Positions 30,768 to 39,812 of a stretch of 41,158 nt of DNA are shown one piece after another. The first letter of the stretch is position 1. Every line of letters begins with the position of its first letter. Position numbers and translations under genes: made by a program. The notes under the pieces were generated by a model, which saw nothing but the letters and a program-made list of their open reading frames with translations, did not search any database and was not told the origin of the DNA. This DNA comes from Zelonia costaricensis (taxonomy: Eukaryota > Euglenozoa > Kinetoplastea > Trypanosomatida > Trypanosomatidae): the NCBI GenBank assembly GCA_030849075.1, contig JASAOO010003322.1, positions 1 to 41,158 of the forward strand, written 5' to 3'.

Positions 30768-31492
30768 GATGCTACCTTGGCGACAAGCCCCCTCGCGTAC
30801 GATGAGTAAGGTGCTTTCTTGAGTTTCCAGTCTTCCTGATCGCACGCGCCAAACACCGCCACCATGACACAACGGTAACCCAGCACACGAAAAGGGAAAG
30901 TGGAGGAGCGCAGAGGGGGGAGGGTGGGGGCATGCAGTGGATGGCGGCGAAAACGAATTTGGACCAAGCCTCTTTCTCGCCCACATCTCACCCCTGGCGC
31001 GCCCACTCCCTACTCCCTTCGCCTAGTTTGCTGGCCACCACGCTGCAACCGCGGGAAAGAAGGGAGAGGGAGCCAAAAGGCAGCTACAGCAACCGCCGCT
31101 TCGAACTCTGGCGGCGCCGCCCGGCGCCACTTGCATAAGGTACACCCCACAGTCTGTTTGAGCGCCCAACTTGCGCGGTCCCGGGACACGTACGGCAACA
31201 CTCCTCTCGCGCTGACCCCGTCGACGGAGACTAACGAGCTTGTGAGCACCGCACCCCATCACGCTCGTTGCCACAGCAGGGTACACTGCCCCGAACAACA
31301 CGAAGATGCACCCTCTCGCGTCCGCTGGTCGACACACACACACACACGCATACACGCACGCATGGCCTCGCGCACACGAAAAGCCTCCTTCATCGCGGCG
31401 GAGACTGTGCGTCCCCCCCCCCCTCCCCCCGCCCACCCCAACACAAAAGAGAGCCCCACCACACCTGCAGCGACGCAGGCCACGACGGCACC
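30768..31492. other. intergenic: second NTH leader and 3' UTR of the de-N-acetylase
   Basis: No gene seen. It contains a G/A-rich stretch at about 30895-30935 (possible polypyrimidine tract on minus), an (AC)n array at 31332-31347 and an 11-base C run at 31413-31423 close to the downstream end of the de-N-acetylase gene. Confidence 0.7.
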
Positions 31493-32242
31493 CTACAACT
31501 CCTCCATCTCGTTCACGTACGTGTAGGATGAAAACATGACGAACAGGTAGCGGAACCACACCAGCTGGCTTGCGTGCCTTCGCATCGCCCCAGCACTCTC
31601 CCACACCGACGCAGGGGGGATGACGGCGACAAAGCTCGTGCGGCTCACGTTTGTCGATGACCAAAGTACGTAGGGCAGCACAGCAAGCACGCCAACGTAC
31701 TTGAGAAGCAGACCGCGCGTCCGCAGCTGCAGATGCAGGAGTCCCGGTGGCATGTTCTTTTTCAACTCCTGCACGCCGTTGTGCACCGCAATGTGGTTCG
31801 GGTGCCCCGACACGCCGTACCTGTCAAACGTGACAACAGTGCTTATGTTCCCGGCCTTCTGCATGTACGACTCGATCTCGCGCCGAATAAGCGACGAGTT
31901 CCACACGCTGCGCATGCCGTCCTGCAGCTCGGCGTGGTCGACGACGCGGATGTTGCGCCGCTGCACACCGAAGAAGGCGCCGCTGGCGTACAGCTCCTTC
32001 TCGCGCTCCCGGCCGAGGCCGCCAAAGTTGCCGTTCGAGAGACAAAGCAAGTGCACCGTGACCCGCTGCACTCGCAGTGAGTGGAGAAGCGGGGTAAAGA
32101 ACATCGCCTCGTCGTCCGGGTGCGCAAACACGAAGAGGACATCGCCGCGCAGGGATGTGCCGGAGAGGTTTGCCACTTTCATCCACAGCACCACCAGCAC
32201 CGCTGCAGCAACAGCCAGGCACACGTTCGTGACGCTGAGCAT
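31493..32242 (-). CDS. GPI12: N-acetylglucosaminyl-phosphatidylinositol de-N-acetylase (249 aa)
   Basis: Second enzyme of GPI-anchor synthesis: it removes the acetyl group from GlcNAc-PI at the endoplasmic reticulum, giving GlcN-PI. It has an N-terminal signal-anchor helix (about residues 5-21), then the metal-binding motif AHPDDE at 40-45, the conserved S-N-G at 69-71, and the second zinc motif GHPNH at 146-150. A hydrophobic segment lies at about 178-194. Length matches the PIG-L/GPI12 family (about 250 residues). The start is the ATG at 32242, directly before the membrane helix. GPI anchors and related glycolipids dominate the surface of these parasites. Nothing is truncated or missing. 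Confidence 0.95.
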   Translation of the reverse strand: MLSVTNVCLAVAAAVLVVLWMKVANLSGTSLRGDVLFVFAHPDDEAMFFTPLLHSLRVQRVTVHLLCLSNGNFGGLGREREKELYASGAFFGVQRRNIRVVDHAELQDGMRSVWNSSLIRREIESYMQKAGNISTVVTFDRYGVSGHPNHIAVHNGVQELKKNMPPGLLHLQLRTRGLLLKYVGVLAVLPYVLWSSTNVSRTSFVAVIPPASVWESAGAMRRHASQLVWFRYLFVMFSSYTYVNEMEEL

Positions 32243-33055
32243 TTTTGTAGTACTTGCTACGCGGCACCAGTCCACCCCGGGGCACAATTAGAGGGCAAGC
32301 TCGAAAGCGGTTTAGACCACGGGGGAAAAATGTGGCCGCGCAGCTCCTGCACTAAAGGGCGCACTCGAGGAAACGGCAAACAGGGAAATGAAAAAGATGT
32401 AGAGCCACGGAGAGAGAGAGAGAGAAAGAGTGACAGTTGAAGTACGAGGAAGACGGTACCAAAAACGAGCAATGCTGCCACTTCCGGCGACGCCCGGTAG
32501 CACTCATACGCACACCAAGCAAGCTCAGCAGCGCCGCGGCAAGGGTACGCACAGTCGTCCAGTCTAATCAGTGATCGGGGTCTTGGTCCAGACGCACCGC
32601 CGACCCGCAGGAGCACACGAGGGCGGGGGTTCGACAGGTCTGAACGGCACGAATGAAAACAACGTGGCACGCGGCCACCTCGCTTGATCGCGAGCGCGAC
32701 CGAACGAGCACGACCGCCCACGGCCCGCTTTGGGATAGTTGCTTTGCGCATCTGATTGTCTTTTTGTTCCCTGCTTTTGTTTGCTTGGGCACGTCGCATG
32801 GGTGGTGCGCCCTGCGCGGGCGGTAGGGCATGAAAACATGCGCAGCTGCATGAATTCTATCTTGCTGGCTTGCTGTAAGAGTCGTATGAGAGGCGCCACG
32901 GTGACGAAGCGCCGCCGCACGGTAACGCGGCAAACGCCACCTGCGGTGCTTAGGGGAACGGCGTCAGGGTGCTTTTGATCAATCGGGTTAACAGCAGGGT
33001 TGCGCGGGGTGGGGCCGGCAGAGCCCGAGCAGAGGGCGGCGGCGACAGATAACCG
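32243..33055. other. intergenic: de-N-acetylase leader and PEX11 3' UTR
   Basis: No gene seen in about 0.8 kb. A strong purine tract on + with (GA)n at about 32409-32427 is the probable polypyrimidine tract for the de-N-acetylase gene. The rest is mixed sequence. Confidence 0.7.
32364..32365 (-). promoter_or_regulatory. candidate spliced-leader acceptor AG for the de-N-acetylase
   Basis: On the minus strand the tract 32455-32407, including (CT)n, is followed by a stretch without AG, and the first AG is at 32365-32364. The 5' UTR would be about 120 nt. Sequence inference only. Confidence 0.4.
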
Positions 33056-34024
33056 TCAGCGGCCGTATGTCCAGACGCGGTAGACCGAGCACAACCCGGA
33101 AAAGAGACCCGCGGTGCTGACGGCGCCCTGCAGCTTCCAGCCTCGCAGATTCGAGACGGCCACGAAAATGTCCAGCAGCAGCTTCGTCTCGGTCACGAAG
33201 ACCCAGTGCAGCTCAAAGTCGGTCCACAGCAGCTGCGCGTATGAGTCAACGTAAACCACGTTCTCGTCGTTGGCATCGCCGGCAGCGGGCTGCTGCTCCT
33301 TGAGCACCGCCTTCAGCTTCTCCTTCTCGTCCGTCGTCGAGGCCAGCTTCCGGCGCAGCTTGTCGACGCGGTCGTACTTGGAGAGCAGCGAGAAGGAGTC
33401 CTTCGAGAACATGATCTCGTTCGACGACTCCGTCGCCGACGCGTCGAGGATGCCCTGGTACAAGCGCAGCGTATTCAGGAAAAGATCAATCGTCAGCACT
33501 GGCAGGCCGCACCGTGTCGCGATGTAGATGAGCCGCCCCGCAACGTTGCTGTGAAAGAACCCCTTTTGCACGAGGAAGGCCACGTCCTCGAGAAACGACT
33601 TGACAAAAAGCAGGCTGCGCGCGAACATGTCTAGCAGCATCTGACACTGAATGAAGAGCGCCACCCAGTGCCCACCGTTGACCGGAATGTACACGAGCTC
33701 GGAAGCCTTGATGAGCGTCACCCGCATCCGAACAAACTCGCCAAAGAAACGGCCAAGCCGAAACATGCGTCGGCTGTTGACAATGGTCATGAGGTTCTTC
33801 TCCATACGAGAGAACTCTTCGCCTGGCATGTAGTTGACGTTGAACTCCACCGAGTTCCACCACAGCCGGATCCGCAGCAGGTACTGCGCCACCTTGAAGA
33901 GCTTGTCCCTGCCCTGGTGCGTCTGGAGCAGCTGGCGCAGGCGCGTCTTGGTCGTGATACCCTCAAACGGGTTGCGCCCCAACACCCGCAGCGCCTCGCC
34001 CACTCCCTCTTCCTGCTGCATCAT
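33056..34024 (-). CDS. PEX11: PEX11-family glycosomal/peroxisomal membrane protein (322 aa)
   Basis: PEX11 proteins shape and divide peroxisomes, here glycosomes, which house glycolysis in trypanosomatids. Family hallmarks are the N-terminal amphipathic segment with GRDKLFKVAQYLLR (38-51), the S-R-x-x-x-R-L-G-R-F motif (84-93), and a C-terminal block E-T-K-L-L-L-D-I-F followed by G-W-K-L and Y-R-V-W (about 279-318), as in the PEX11 C-terminus. Hydrophobic stretches at about 121-140 and 168-187 may be membrane-associated. Between 197 and 262 is a charged, Lys/Glu-rich insert that makes the protein longer than typical PEX11 (about 220-260 residues). The start is the first of two adjacent ATGs at 34024. 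Whether it is PEX11 itself or a divergent GIM5-like paralogue is open. Confidence 0.82.
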   Translation of the reverse strand: MMQQEEGVGEALRVLGRNPFEGITTKTRLRQLLQTHQGRDKLFKVAQYLLRIRLWWNSVEFNVNYMPGEEFSRMEKNLMTIVNSRRMFRLGRFFGEFVRMRVTLIKASELVYIPVNGGHWVALFIQCQMLLDMFARSLLFVKSFLEDVAFLVQKGFFHSNVAGRLIYIATRCGLPVLTIDLFLNTLRLYQGILDASATESSNEIMFSKDSFSLLSKYDRVDKLRRKLASTTDEKEKLKAVLKEQQPAAGDANDENVVYVDSYAQLLWTDFELHWVFVTETKLLLDIFVAVSNLRGWKLQGAVSTAGLFSGLCSVYRVWTYGR

Positions 34025-34422
34025 TTCGCTTTTTGTACGTGTGCGCTCACTCGAAATCTTGAACTGCTGCGGTGAAGGTGACAGCAGCAGCAGCAGCCGC
34101 CACGGAAGAAACAGAGCAAAGACACAGGTCATAGAAAAGGTGGCGAGGAAAGGAAACACACAAGGTAGAGCTGCTAAATCTTGCATCAAAGCACCGGCGA
34201 GGCTCCGCTGCTGTTGTCGTTCTTGTTTTTTAGACGCCTCTGCATTCCCCTGCACGCCAGCAATTCTGCGGCCCCTTCCTCCACTGCACAGCTTGTGCAC
34301 GCGAGTTCACCTATCCTCACGGCACTTTCTTCTCGCTTTTCTTTTTTTTTTTTTGCGGTTATGCATCGTCCGCTGGGCAGCGCCGCCGACCGCTGTGTAC
34401 GGGGCTTTCCGTCACGACACCC
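34025..34422. other. intergenic: PEX11 leader and 3' UTR of the HAT-repeat gene
   Basis: No gene. It contains five CAG units at about 34082-34096 (non-coding) and a T13 run at 34342-34354, which is A-rich in transcript sense and close to the end of the HAT-repeat gene. Confidence 0.75.
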
Positions 34423-36282
34423 TCAAAGCGCCTCCGTGTCAGTGGTCTGCTGCTTCGCACGCTCCCGCAGCGTGCGCTCCAAGTCGAGCTCAGAGGCGGT
34501 CAGCACGCGAATGAGCCAGTCTGCCGACACGGTTTGCAGCCGCCTCGTCTGCACCGGTGAAACGCTCAGCGAGCGGGCACGCCGCAGCAGCACCCCCAAG
34601 GCGCCACCGCGTTCGGCGGCCTCCTCGCCAGCCCTCGACTGTTGCCGGGTCCTCTCCTCCCGCCGGCAGCGCGCGGCGGTTCGTGCGTCGACCTTGACGC
34701 GATACACCAGCTTGCCGCGCAGCTCACGGGCGCCAGTGACTTCGTCTGGGTTCTCCTCGTCCGGCGACGGCAAGCAGTTGGGCGGTGCCACGTACTCGTC
34801 CCAGACCGAGTCGTCTGGCGTCTCGCAGTCCACCGCGCGCTGGCGCTTCGTCGCCATGCCGGCGTTCCGCGGCGGCACCACGCCGTGAAACGGTGTCTCC
34901 TCGACGGACGCCTTGTCCACGTTGAAGTCCTCCACAAAGCGCACCCACTGAAAAGTGCGGCGGCTGCACGGCAAGTAGTCCCCCACCCGACAGTGCTCCA
35001 TGAAAGTTGTGATGCGGCTCTGCGGAAAAGCCTCACCGCGCCGCTTTGCCGCCTTCGAAAAACTGAGCCCGAGAAGGCTCTCGATGCGCACGAGGTTGTT
35101 CCACGACGCCATGATGCGTCCACGGTGGTGAAGGCTGGACTGCTGCTCGATCTGCTGCTCCGCGTAGCCGAGCGTTTCGCGCTCGTGGCGCAACAGCAGA
35201 TGGTACTGCGCCGCCTCACTACCCAGCAGCACCGCGTCGCTTGGCGAGTGCGAGCAGCAGATCATGCCGTTCTCAAACACCCGCTCCGCCATCTTGGAAT
35301 CACCCGCCGCCACGTCCTCGGCACACCGCCACTGCGAGAAGATCTTCCAGTCGCCGAGGCCCTGCTGCGCTGCCGCTTTTCCCGCGGCGCGGAGAGCGCG
35401 GATGCGCTCCTTGCTGACTCCGCCAGCCACCAAGTCCTCCGCCGCACGCCGCTGCCGCACCAGCACGGCTACGGCGCTCAGCGTCTCGGTCTCTGCGTCG
35501 CCGCTGCTGGCGCCCAGCGCGCCGTCCACGACGGACGACAAGCTCTCGAGCGCCAATGATGAGCCTGCCAACGGCAGCGCACTGGAGACCGTCTTCTTTG
35601 CACCCTCAGCGTCCTCCAGCAGGCGCAGCTGGAACAGCGCGTACTGGTACCAGCACGAGTCGTCGCCGGGCAGCTGCGTGCACATTTGCCGCATCGCCAG
35701 CTCGATCCGGCGCATCTGAAGCTCCTGTGCTATCGCCGGCGTCTCCAGCGTCGCGAGCATCGCCTCAATGAGCCTGTCGTAAGCTTGCCGCACCTCCTCT
35801 GCCTCACCCTCCGTGTCTAAACGAGCGTACCGGTCAGGCCACGTCTCAGCCGCCAGCACCGTCGCCACACGCTCGCAGTCCGCCTCCGACAAGTCGTGCT
35901 GGTTTTCCTCGTGAATGGGACAGTGCTCGCGATAGGCGGCAAAGAGTCGGCGCCAGCCGTAGAGCGGGACCGAGAGGCCGAATTCAAAGACGCTCCGCCG
36001 CGCGTCCGGGGTCTCGCAGCACAGCGCCGCCTTGATCCACAGCGGCGCACTCAAGGGGTCGAGGCCCACCGCCTGCACAGCAGCCATCGCGACGTCCTCC
36101 GTAATGATCACATTGCTGCGCTCCGCAAACTCAAAGTACGCTTCCCACGAGTCGCAGTACACGGCGTCGTCAATGAGTGACAGAACCAAGTCCCTCTGCT
36201 CGCTGTTGTCCAGCGTCAGAACCAGCCTTGCACTAACGGCCGATTTCGGGTACAGCCGTGCAAACTCCGCCGCAGCTAGCAT
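34423..36282 (-). CDS. HAT-repeat protein, CstF-77/Rna14-like (619 aa)
   Basis: Probably a scaffold of the mRNA 3'-end cleavage machinery, which in trypanosomatids is coupled to trans-splicing. The first 420 residues are helical with HAT-type signatures: W-x2-Y-x2-F-A-E early on, later R-x-V-F-E-F-G/V-F-E-N-G motifs followed by W or L-L-H positions. The segment at about 390-418 (S-W-N-N-L-V-x-I-E-S-x-x-G then K-R-R-x-x-A-F) closely follows the last HAT repeat of CstF-77. After about 450 the protein is less ordered, with a basic Arg/Glu stretch (about 525-560). The start is the ATG at 36282; the upstream open frame (65 codons) lacks coding character. Other HAT proteins such as splicing factors are an alternative, so function is moderate-confidence inference. 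Confidence 0.6.
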   Translation of the reverse strand: MLAAAEFARLYPKSAVSARLVLTLDNSEQRDLVLSLIDDAVYCDSWEAYFEFAERSNVIITEDVAMAAVQAVGLDPLSAPLWIKAALCCETPDARRSVFEFGLSVPLYGWRRLFAAYREHCPIHEENQHDLSEADCERVATVLAAETWPDRYARLDTEGEAEEVRQAYDRLIEAMLATLETPAIAQELQMRRIELAMRQMCTQLPGDDSCWYQYALFQLRLLEDAEGAKKTVSSALPLAGSSLALESLSSVVDGALGASSGDAETETLSAVAVLVRQRRAAEDLVAGGVSKERIRALRAAGKAAAQQGLGDWKIFSQWRCAEDVAAGDSKMAERVFENGMICCSHSPSDAVLLGSEAAQYHLLLRHERETLGYAEQQIEQQSSLHHRGRIMASWNNLVRIESLLGLSFSKAAKRRGEAFPQSRITTFMEHCRVGDYLPCSRRTFQWVRFVEDFNVDKASVEETPFHGVVPPRNAGMATKRQRAVDCETPDDSVWDEYVAPPNCLPSPDEENPDEVTGARELRGKLVYRVKVDARTAARCRREERTRQQSRAGEEAAERGGALGVLLRRARSLSVSPVQTRRLQTVSADWLIRVLTASELDLERTLRERAKQQTTDTEAL

Positions 36283-36806
36283 TGCAATAGGCCGAAGAGG
36301 TGAGCGCCGCGGCTGTGTTCTTCCGCGCAAACTCGCCCGGCGAGGTTCCGAGAACACGGTGTGGACCGTATTATTCCGTTTGCATCGAGAATGAACAAAG
36401 CACGTGAGTGTCCCGAGCAAAGCGCGAGAGAGCTGGAGGAAAGGAACATTTTTTTCCATGTTACGCCACGTAGTCACCTATCTTTTGAGAGGTGGTGGCC
36501 AAAGTCTAAAGGAGTGCTGCAATACTCAGCATACCTTCGCTACGTGTGTATGTGCGTTCTCCCTCGCGAGCGAGCGCGCTGGATAATCACACTTCACCTC
36601 TTCTTTTTTGTTTTTGTTTTTTGACTTGCACCAAGAGGGTCGACACCCGTAGCCGAAACCGAAATCTGTGCAGTTCTGCACGTCCAGCGGTTGGAACTAG
36701 TGCTGTGCCCTTGATCATAGAGCAAGACCGGCAAAGCCACAGCAGGAAACTCACGTCTAGCGGAAAAAAAAGGGCGACGCTTTTTCTTTTTTGGAGTTGA
36801 GGGGAG
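36283..36806. other. intergenic: leader of the HAT-repeat gene and 3' UTR of the 61-residue gene
   Basis: No gene. An A/G-rich block on + at about 36414-36450 is a possible polypyrimidine tract for the HAT-repeat gene. T runs at about 36600-36622 and A/T-rich DNA near 36760-36795 lie toward the small gene. Confidence 0.7.
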
Positions 36807-36992
36807 CTACACCGTCGGCTCCTTGCACACCGGCTCCGGCTCGACGACAAAGTAGCTCGTCGGTCCACTAAGCAGCCAGCTGGCGGCGCTGATGTTGTTC
36901 GAGTACTGCTGCATATTTTGCATGAAACGCTCACGGTCGTAGGCAGCCGACGCCGCAGCCTGCCGTACGCGAGGCTCGTTACTGTTGTTCAT
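36807..36992 (-). CDS. small protein of unknown function (61 aa)
   Basis: I do not recognise this protein. The frame runs from an ATG at 36992 to a TAG at 36807. The N-terminal half is polar and probably helical (R-V-R-Q-A-A-A-S-A-A-Y-D-R-E-R), then comes a more hydrophobic stretch (about 34-50, including A-S-W-L-L and Y-F-V-V) and a short E-P-E-P-x-C-K-E-P tail. Unlike neighbouring spurious frames, the composition is balanced and not a translation of simple repeats. The spacing (about 0.5 kb to one neighbour, 0.7 kb to the other) is normal for a gene in this unit. A small mitochondrial or membrane-associated subunit is conceivable but unproven. Confidence 0.55.
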   Translation of the reverse strand: MNNSNEPRVRQAAASAAYDRERFMQNMQQYSNNISAASWLLSGPTSYFVVEPEPVCKEPTV

Positions 36993-37712
36993 GAACGCTA
37001 ACTTGTGTGCTCAGCTTTTTTTTTTTCGCAGAACTCGTAAAGTCCTGACTGCCATCCGCTCGAGGGCCGTTGCCGCAGCAGGGCGTTGGGCAAGAGGAGA
37101 AACAAAAAAAAGCGGGCGTGCATTGGCAGAGAGAGAGTAATTTCAGAGCAGCACGCTGCACCAAACATTTTGGTACAGAGGCATGACAGGCAGAGTCATT
37201 TTCAGCGCGGCGCGCCACCAGAGGATCGCAGCGCCCCCCCCAGCACCGCACGCAAGTGCAGCTCATTTCACGGGTGGGTGCACTTCTAGGAGAAGGCGCC
37301 GGCAACGTCGCCGCCACCCTTGCCTGCCTCACCACAGTTCGCACCCTTTACTCACCAGCCGGTTCCGCGGATTTGTTTCTCTAGCTTTTTGTGTCTTCTT
37401 TTGTGTGTATCCCCCACGCGGGGCATCAAATCAGGTAAAAATCAGGAAAAACAGGGCCTGCGCCCGTTTTTTTTTTTCCTTCACTCTGCTCTCATGCGCC
37501 GCAACGGCTTGCACGTTTCGGAGTGCTGCTAATCCTAGCTACTGGCACTCACCTGGAAAGCCCTAGGCTTTTCCTGCCAAGTGAGCAAAAAAAAAAAAAG
37601 TAAACCCAACAGCGAGGCGGTCAGCCAAGACACAGAATTCCGTTCATCCCGCCATCTTTTTCTCGACGCGTGAGCATAAAAGCCGACAAAAACAAAAGGT
37701 CAGCGACGGATA
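36993..37712. other. intergenic: leader of the 61-residue gene and 3' UTR of the COX6A-like gene
   Basis: No gene. It contains a T-run at 37017-37026, a purine tract on + at about 37091-37120 (a candidate polypyrimidine tract for the 61-residue gene), and an imperfect inverted repeat at 37548-37585 next to an A13 run. Confidence 0.7.
37548..37585. repeat. imperfect inverted repeat beside an A13 run
   Basis: Outer arms CTCACCTGG (37548-37556) and CCAAGTGAG (37577-37585) pair with one G-T wobble. An inner stem AAAGCC/GGCTTT (37557-37562 and 37566-37571) closes on a 3-base loop. Four or five bases (37572-37576) form a one-sided bulge. An A13 run follows from about 37587. Read on the minus strand, T13 is followed closely by C-A-G, so the same place also looks like a spliced-leader acceptor. 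Confidence 0.65.
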
Positions 37713-38036
37713 CTAGTACGTGTACTCCTTACCAGTGTAACCTGCCCAGCACTCGAACTCCTTGATACCGCAGTCACGGTTCAGTCCGTTGTTACCCCAC
37801 CCGAACATGAACGCGCCACCAGGGAACCGGCGATGACGAATGCGCGCAAACGGGTTCTCGGGGCCCTTGTACGTGATGTAGTGGTGCGAGTGGCGCAGCT
37901 TCTCGTACATGATCCAAATCACCGCCAGCATACCAAGACCGGCGAGGCGGCTGCTGTGGCGCAGACCGTGCAGCATTGTCGGGTTGCACAGCGGATCATC
38001 CGGCATCGGCAGGCGGCCAGTGCGGCAAGAGGCCAT
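37713..38036 (-). CDS. COX6A-like single-pass mitochondrial inner-membrane protein (107 aa)
   Basis: A probable small nuclear-encoded subunit of cytochrome c oxidase. A single transmembrane helix lies at about residues 31-45. After it comes a run of basic/His residues (about 47-52) and the stretch A-R-I-R-H-R-R-F-P-G-G (64-74) followed by G-W-G-N-N (79-83). This matches the order of the COX6A signature, in which L-R-I-R-x-K-x-F-P-W-G-D-G-N follows the membrane helix. The length (107) is in the COX6A range. The C-terminal R-D-C-G-I-K-E-F-E-C-W segment is not typical of animal COX6A and may be trypanosomatid-specific. The start is the ATG at 38036, just before M-A-S-C; the frame extends further upstream without coding character. 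An alternative is another small respiratory-complex subunit. Confidence 0.7.
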   Translation of the reverse strand: MASCRTGRLPMPDDPLCNPTMLHGLRHSSRLAGLGMLAVIWIMYEKLRHSHHYITYKGPENPFARIRHRRFPGGAFMFGWGNNGLNRDCGIKEFECWAGYTGKEYTY

Positions 38037-38687
38037 TTTCAGGGAAAAAAGTTTGAGTGGTGAGAGAAAAAACAAAGAGCTACGGGAGCGCCTCACGGTG
38101 GCGTGCAATGTTGCAGCACAGCTGTCAAAGATATGTATATGCGTGCGTGTTTTGTTTTCAACAACGTCAGGTGACCGTTCACAAAAGAGACAGGGACAAG
38201 GTGGAAAAGCGGCGGTGCGAGAGGTCATATAATGCGCAAGCCACGCAACGCGGCTTCTGACTTTTTCTGTTGAGCCGGCCGGGAGACAACAAGTTGCGTC
38301 TTTTTTTCTTTTCGCGGAAGACATAAGTCTCTCGCTTCTTTAGTGCAGCGGACTTCACACCATCGACCTTTCACCTGGTGGCGAGCACTGCCTGTTTTTG
38401 TTCTCGTGCACTTTTCCCACCTTTGGGGTTACTCGAGGATTCACATTCCCCTCGCACCACAACTCTGAGGACGTTAGCTCAACAGATGTTACGGTTGCTT
38501 TAATCGCAAAAAAAAAAAGTACTGCAGCGGAGAAACGGAGTGAAAGCTGCGCTCAAAACACCAGTCAGTCCAACAGAAGCAGCAGCGGCATCCAGCGCCG
38601 CCGCAAAAGGCGGAGTGCGAGGACGGGTGCACGATGTAGGAGAAGAAGCCACCCCCAGGGTAGCGCGATAACGCGCTCGCTTGCCAC
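38037..38687. other. intergenic: COX6A-like leader and 3' UTR of the WD40 gene
   Basis: No gene. A/G-rich stretches on + (38044-38080 and about 38182-38226) are polypyrimidine tracts for the COX6A-like gene. An 11-base A run lies at 38508-38518. Confidence 0.7.
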
Positions 38688-39812
38688 TCACTCCGTGCGC
38701 CGCGCCTTCCGCTTCGCCTCCGGGATTGCTTCCTTTTCCTCCGCCACTGCGTCGTCCAGGTCATCCACGACTGGGTCCATGTCATCCCACACAGCATCAC
38801 CTAGCGTGCTTGCTTTTTCTGGCTGCTTCGTGTTCACGATGCCGCTGAACGACGATACCTTGTCAGAAAGCGGCAGCTGCTTGTCTAGCAGCAGACAATT
38901 TGCCTTTTGCTTCACATAAATCGACATGAGGAGCTTGCCAGTCGGCACGTGGTACAGTCGCGCCTTGCGGTCCAGACCCGTCACACCTAGAATCTGGTGC
39001 CCCGCAGGGTGCTTTGCCAAGCAGCGAACACTTCCAACGCCGCCACGGAGCTTCGCACGCGACGCGAAACCGCGCCGCGTGTCGTACAAGTGGACGTCGC
39101 CGCTGGCTTCGCCAATGAGGAATTTGTTCGCGTTCCACTGAATCATGGTCGTAGGGCGGCGTTCGATTTCGCGACTGATTTCGAACTCCTGCACCGGCCG
39201 GTCATTTGACCGGCGGTCGTAGAAGCGAACCTGGTGGTAGGCTGTCGAGACAGCAAACACGTACGGGTTGACGATGCACGTCCCGGTCACAAACACCGGA
39301 TACGGCACGTCCAACACGTGATCCCGCACGTTGCGGGCCCGGAAGACAGGCACTTCAACGCTCTCTGCAGCCAGGTCGTACACCGCCAGATCGTTTTCCC
39401 GTCCGCCCATCGCCACCATCCCAAATTTTCGGTGAATGTGCAGCGCGTCCACCGGCCCGTTTCCTGCAAACGCGCCGACAGAGCCCAGGTCGCTATCGAA
39501 CAGCTTCGCCTCACCCTCCTTCGAAACAAGGAGCAGCTTGCCCTTCACAAACGATACCGCATTCGGCAGACCAGAGACGCACCCGGCCTGCACAGAAGCA
39601 GTTATGATTTGGTCCTGCAAGTTCAACACTGAGAGAACCCCGTCATTTGTGGAGAAGGCAACCGACGACGTGCTGCTATCCTGCCAGCACATGCCCATGA
39701 TGGCACGCTTACGACTCTGCGTCCCGTACGCCAACTTGAGCGTTGCGCCGCTACTTTTGGAAATGTCCCAAACCTTCACGATCCCTGTGTCATCGCCGGT
39801 TACACAGGTCAT
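38688..39812 (-). CDS. WDR74: WD40 ribosome-biogenesis protein, WDR74/NSA1 family (374 aa)
   Basis: A nucleolar factor needed for pre-60S ribosome assembly. It is a seven-blade WD40-type propeller with weak repeats, beginning D-D-T-G-I-V-K-V-W-D (7-16). Diagnostic for WDR74/NSA1 is the block G-G-R-E-N-D-L-A-V-Y-D-L (136-147) followed by P-V-F-R-A-R-N-V-R-D (155-164), and then Y-H-Q-V-R-F-Y-D (192-199), which align with the human WDR74 G-G-K-E-N, V-F-R-A-K-N-V-R and Y-H-Q-V-R-V-Y-D. A later blade contains G-L-D-R-K-A-R (279-285). The C-terminus is acidic then basic (K-R-K-A-R-R), like the WDR74/NSA1 tail. The start is the ATG at 39812, which begins the first blade; the frame extends 67 codons upstream through a T13 run and lacks coding character. 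Confidence 0.88.
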   Translation of the reverse strand: MTCVTGDDTGIVKVWDISKSSGATLKLAYGTQSRKRAIMGMCWQDSSTSSVAFSTNDGVLSVLNLQDQIITASVQAGCVSGLPNAVSFVKGKLLLVSKEGEAKLFDSDLGSVGAFAGNGPVDALHIHRKFGMVAMGGRENDLAVYDLAAESVEVPVFRARNVRDHVLDVPYPVFVTGTCIVNPYVFAVSTAYHQVRFYDRRSNDRPVQEFEISREIERRPTTMIQWNANKFLIGEASGDVHLYDTRRGFASRAKLRGGVGSVRCLAKHPAGHQILGVTGLDRKARLYHVPTGKLLMSIYVKQKANCLLLDKQLPLSDKVSSFSGIVNTKQPEKASTLGDAVWDDMDPVVDDLDDAVAEEKEAIPEAKRKARRTE

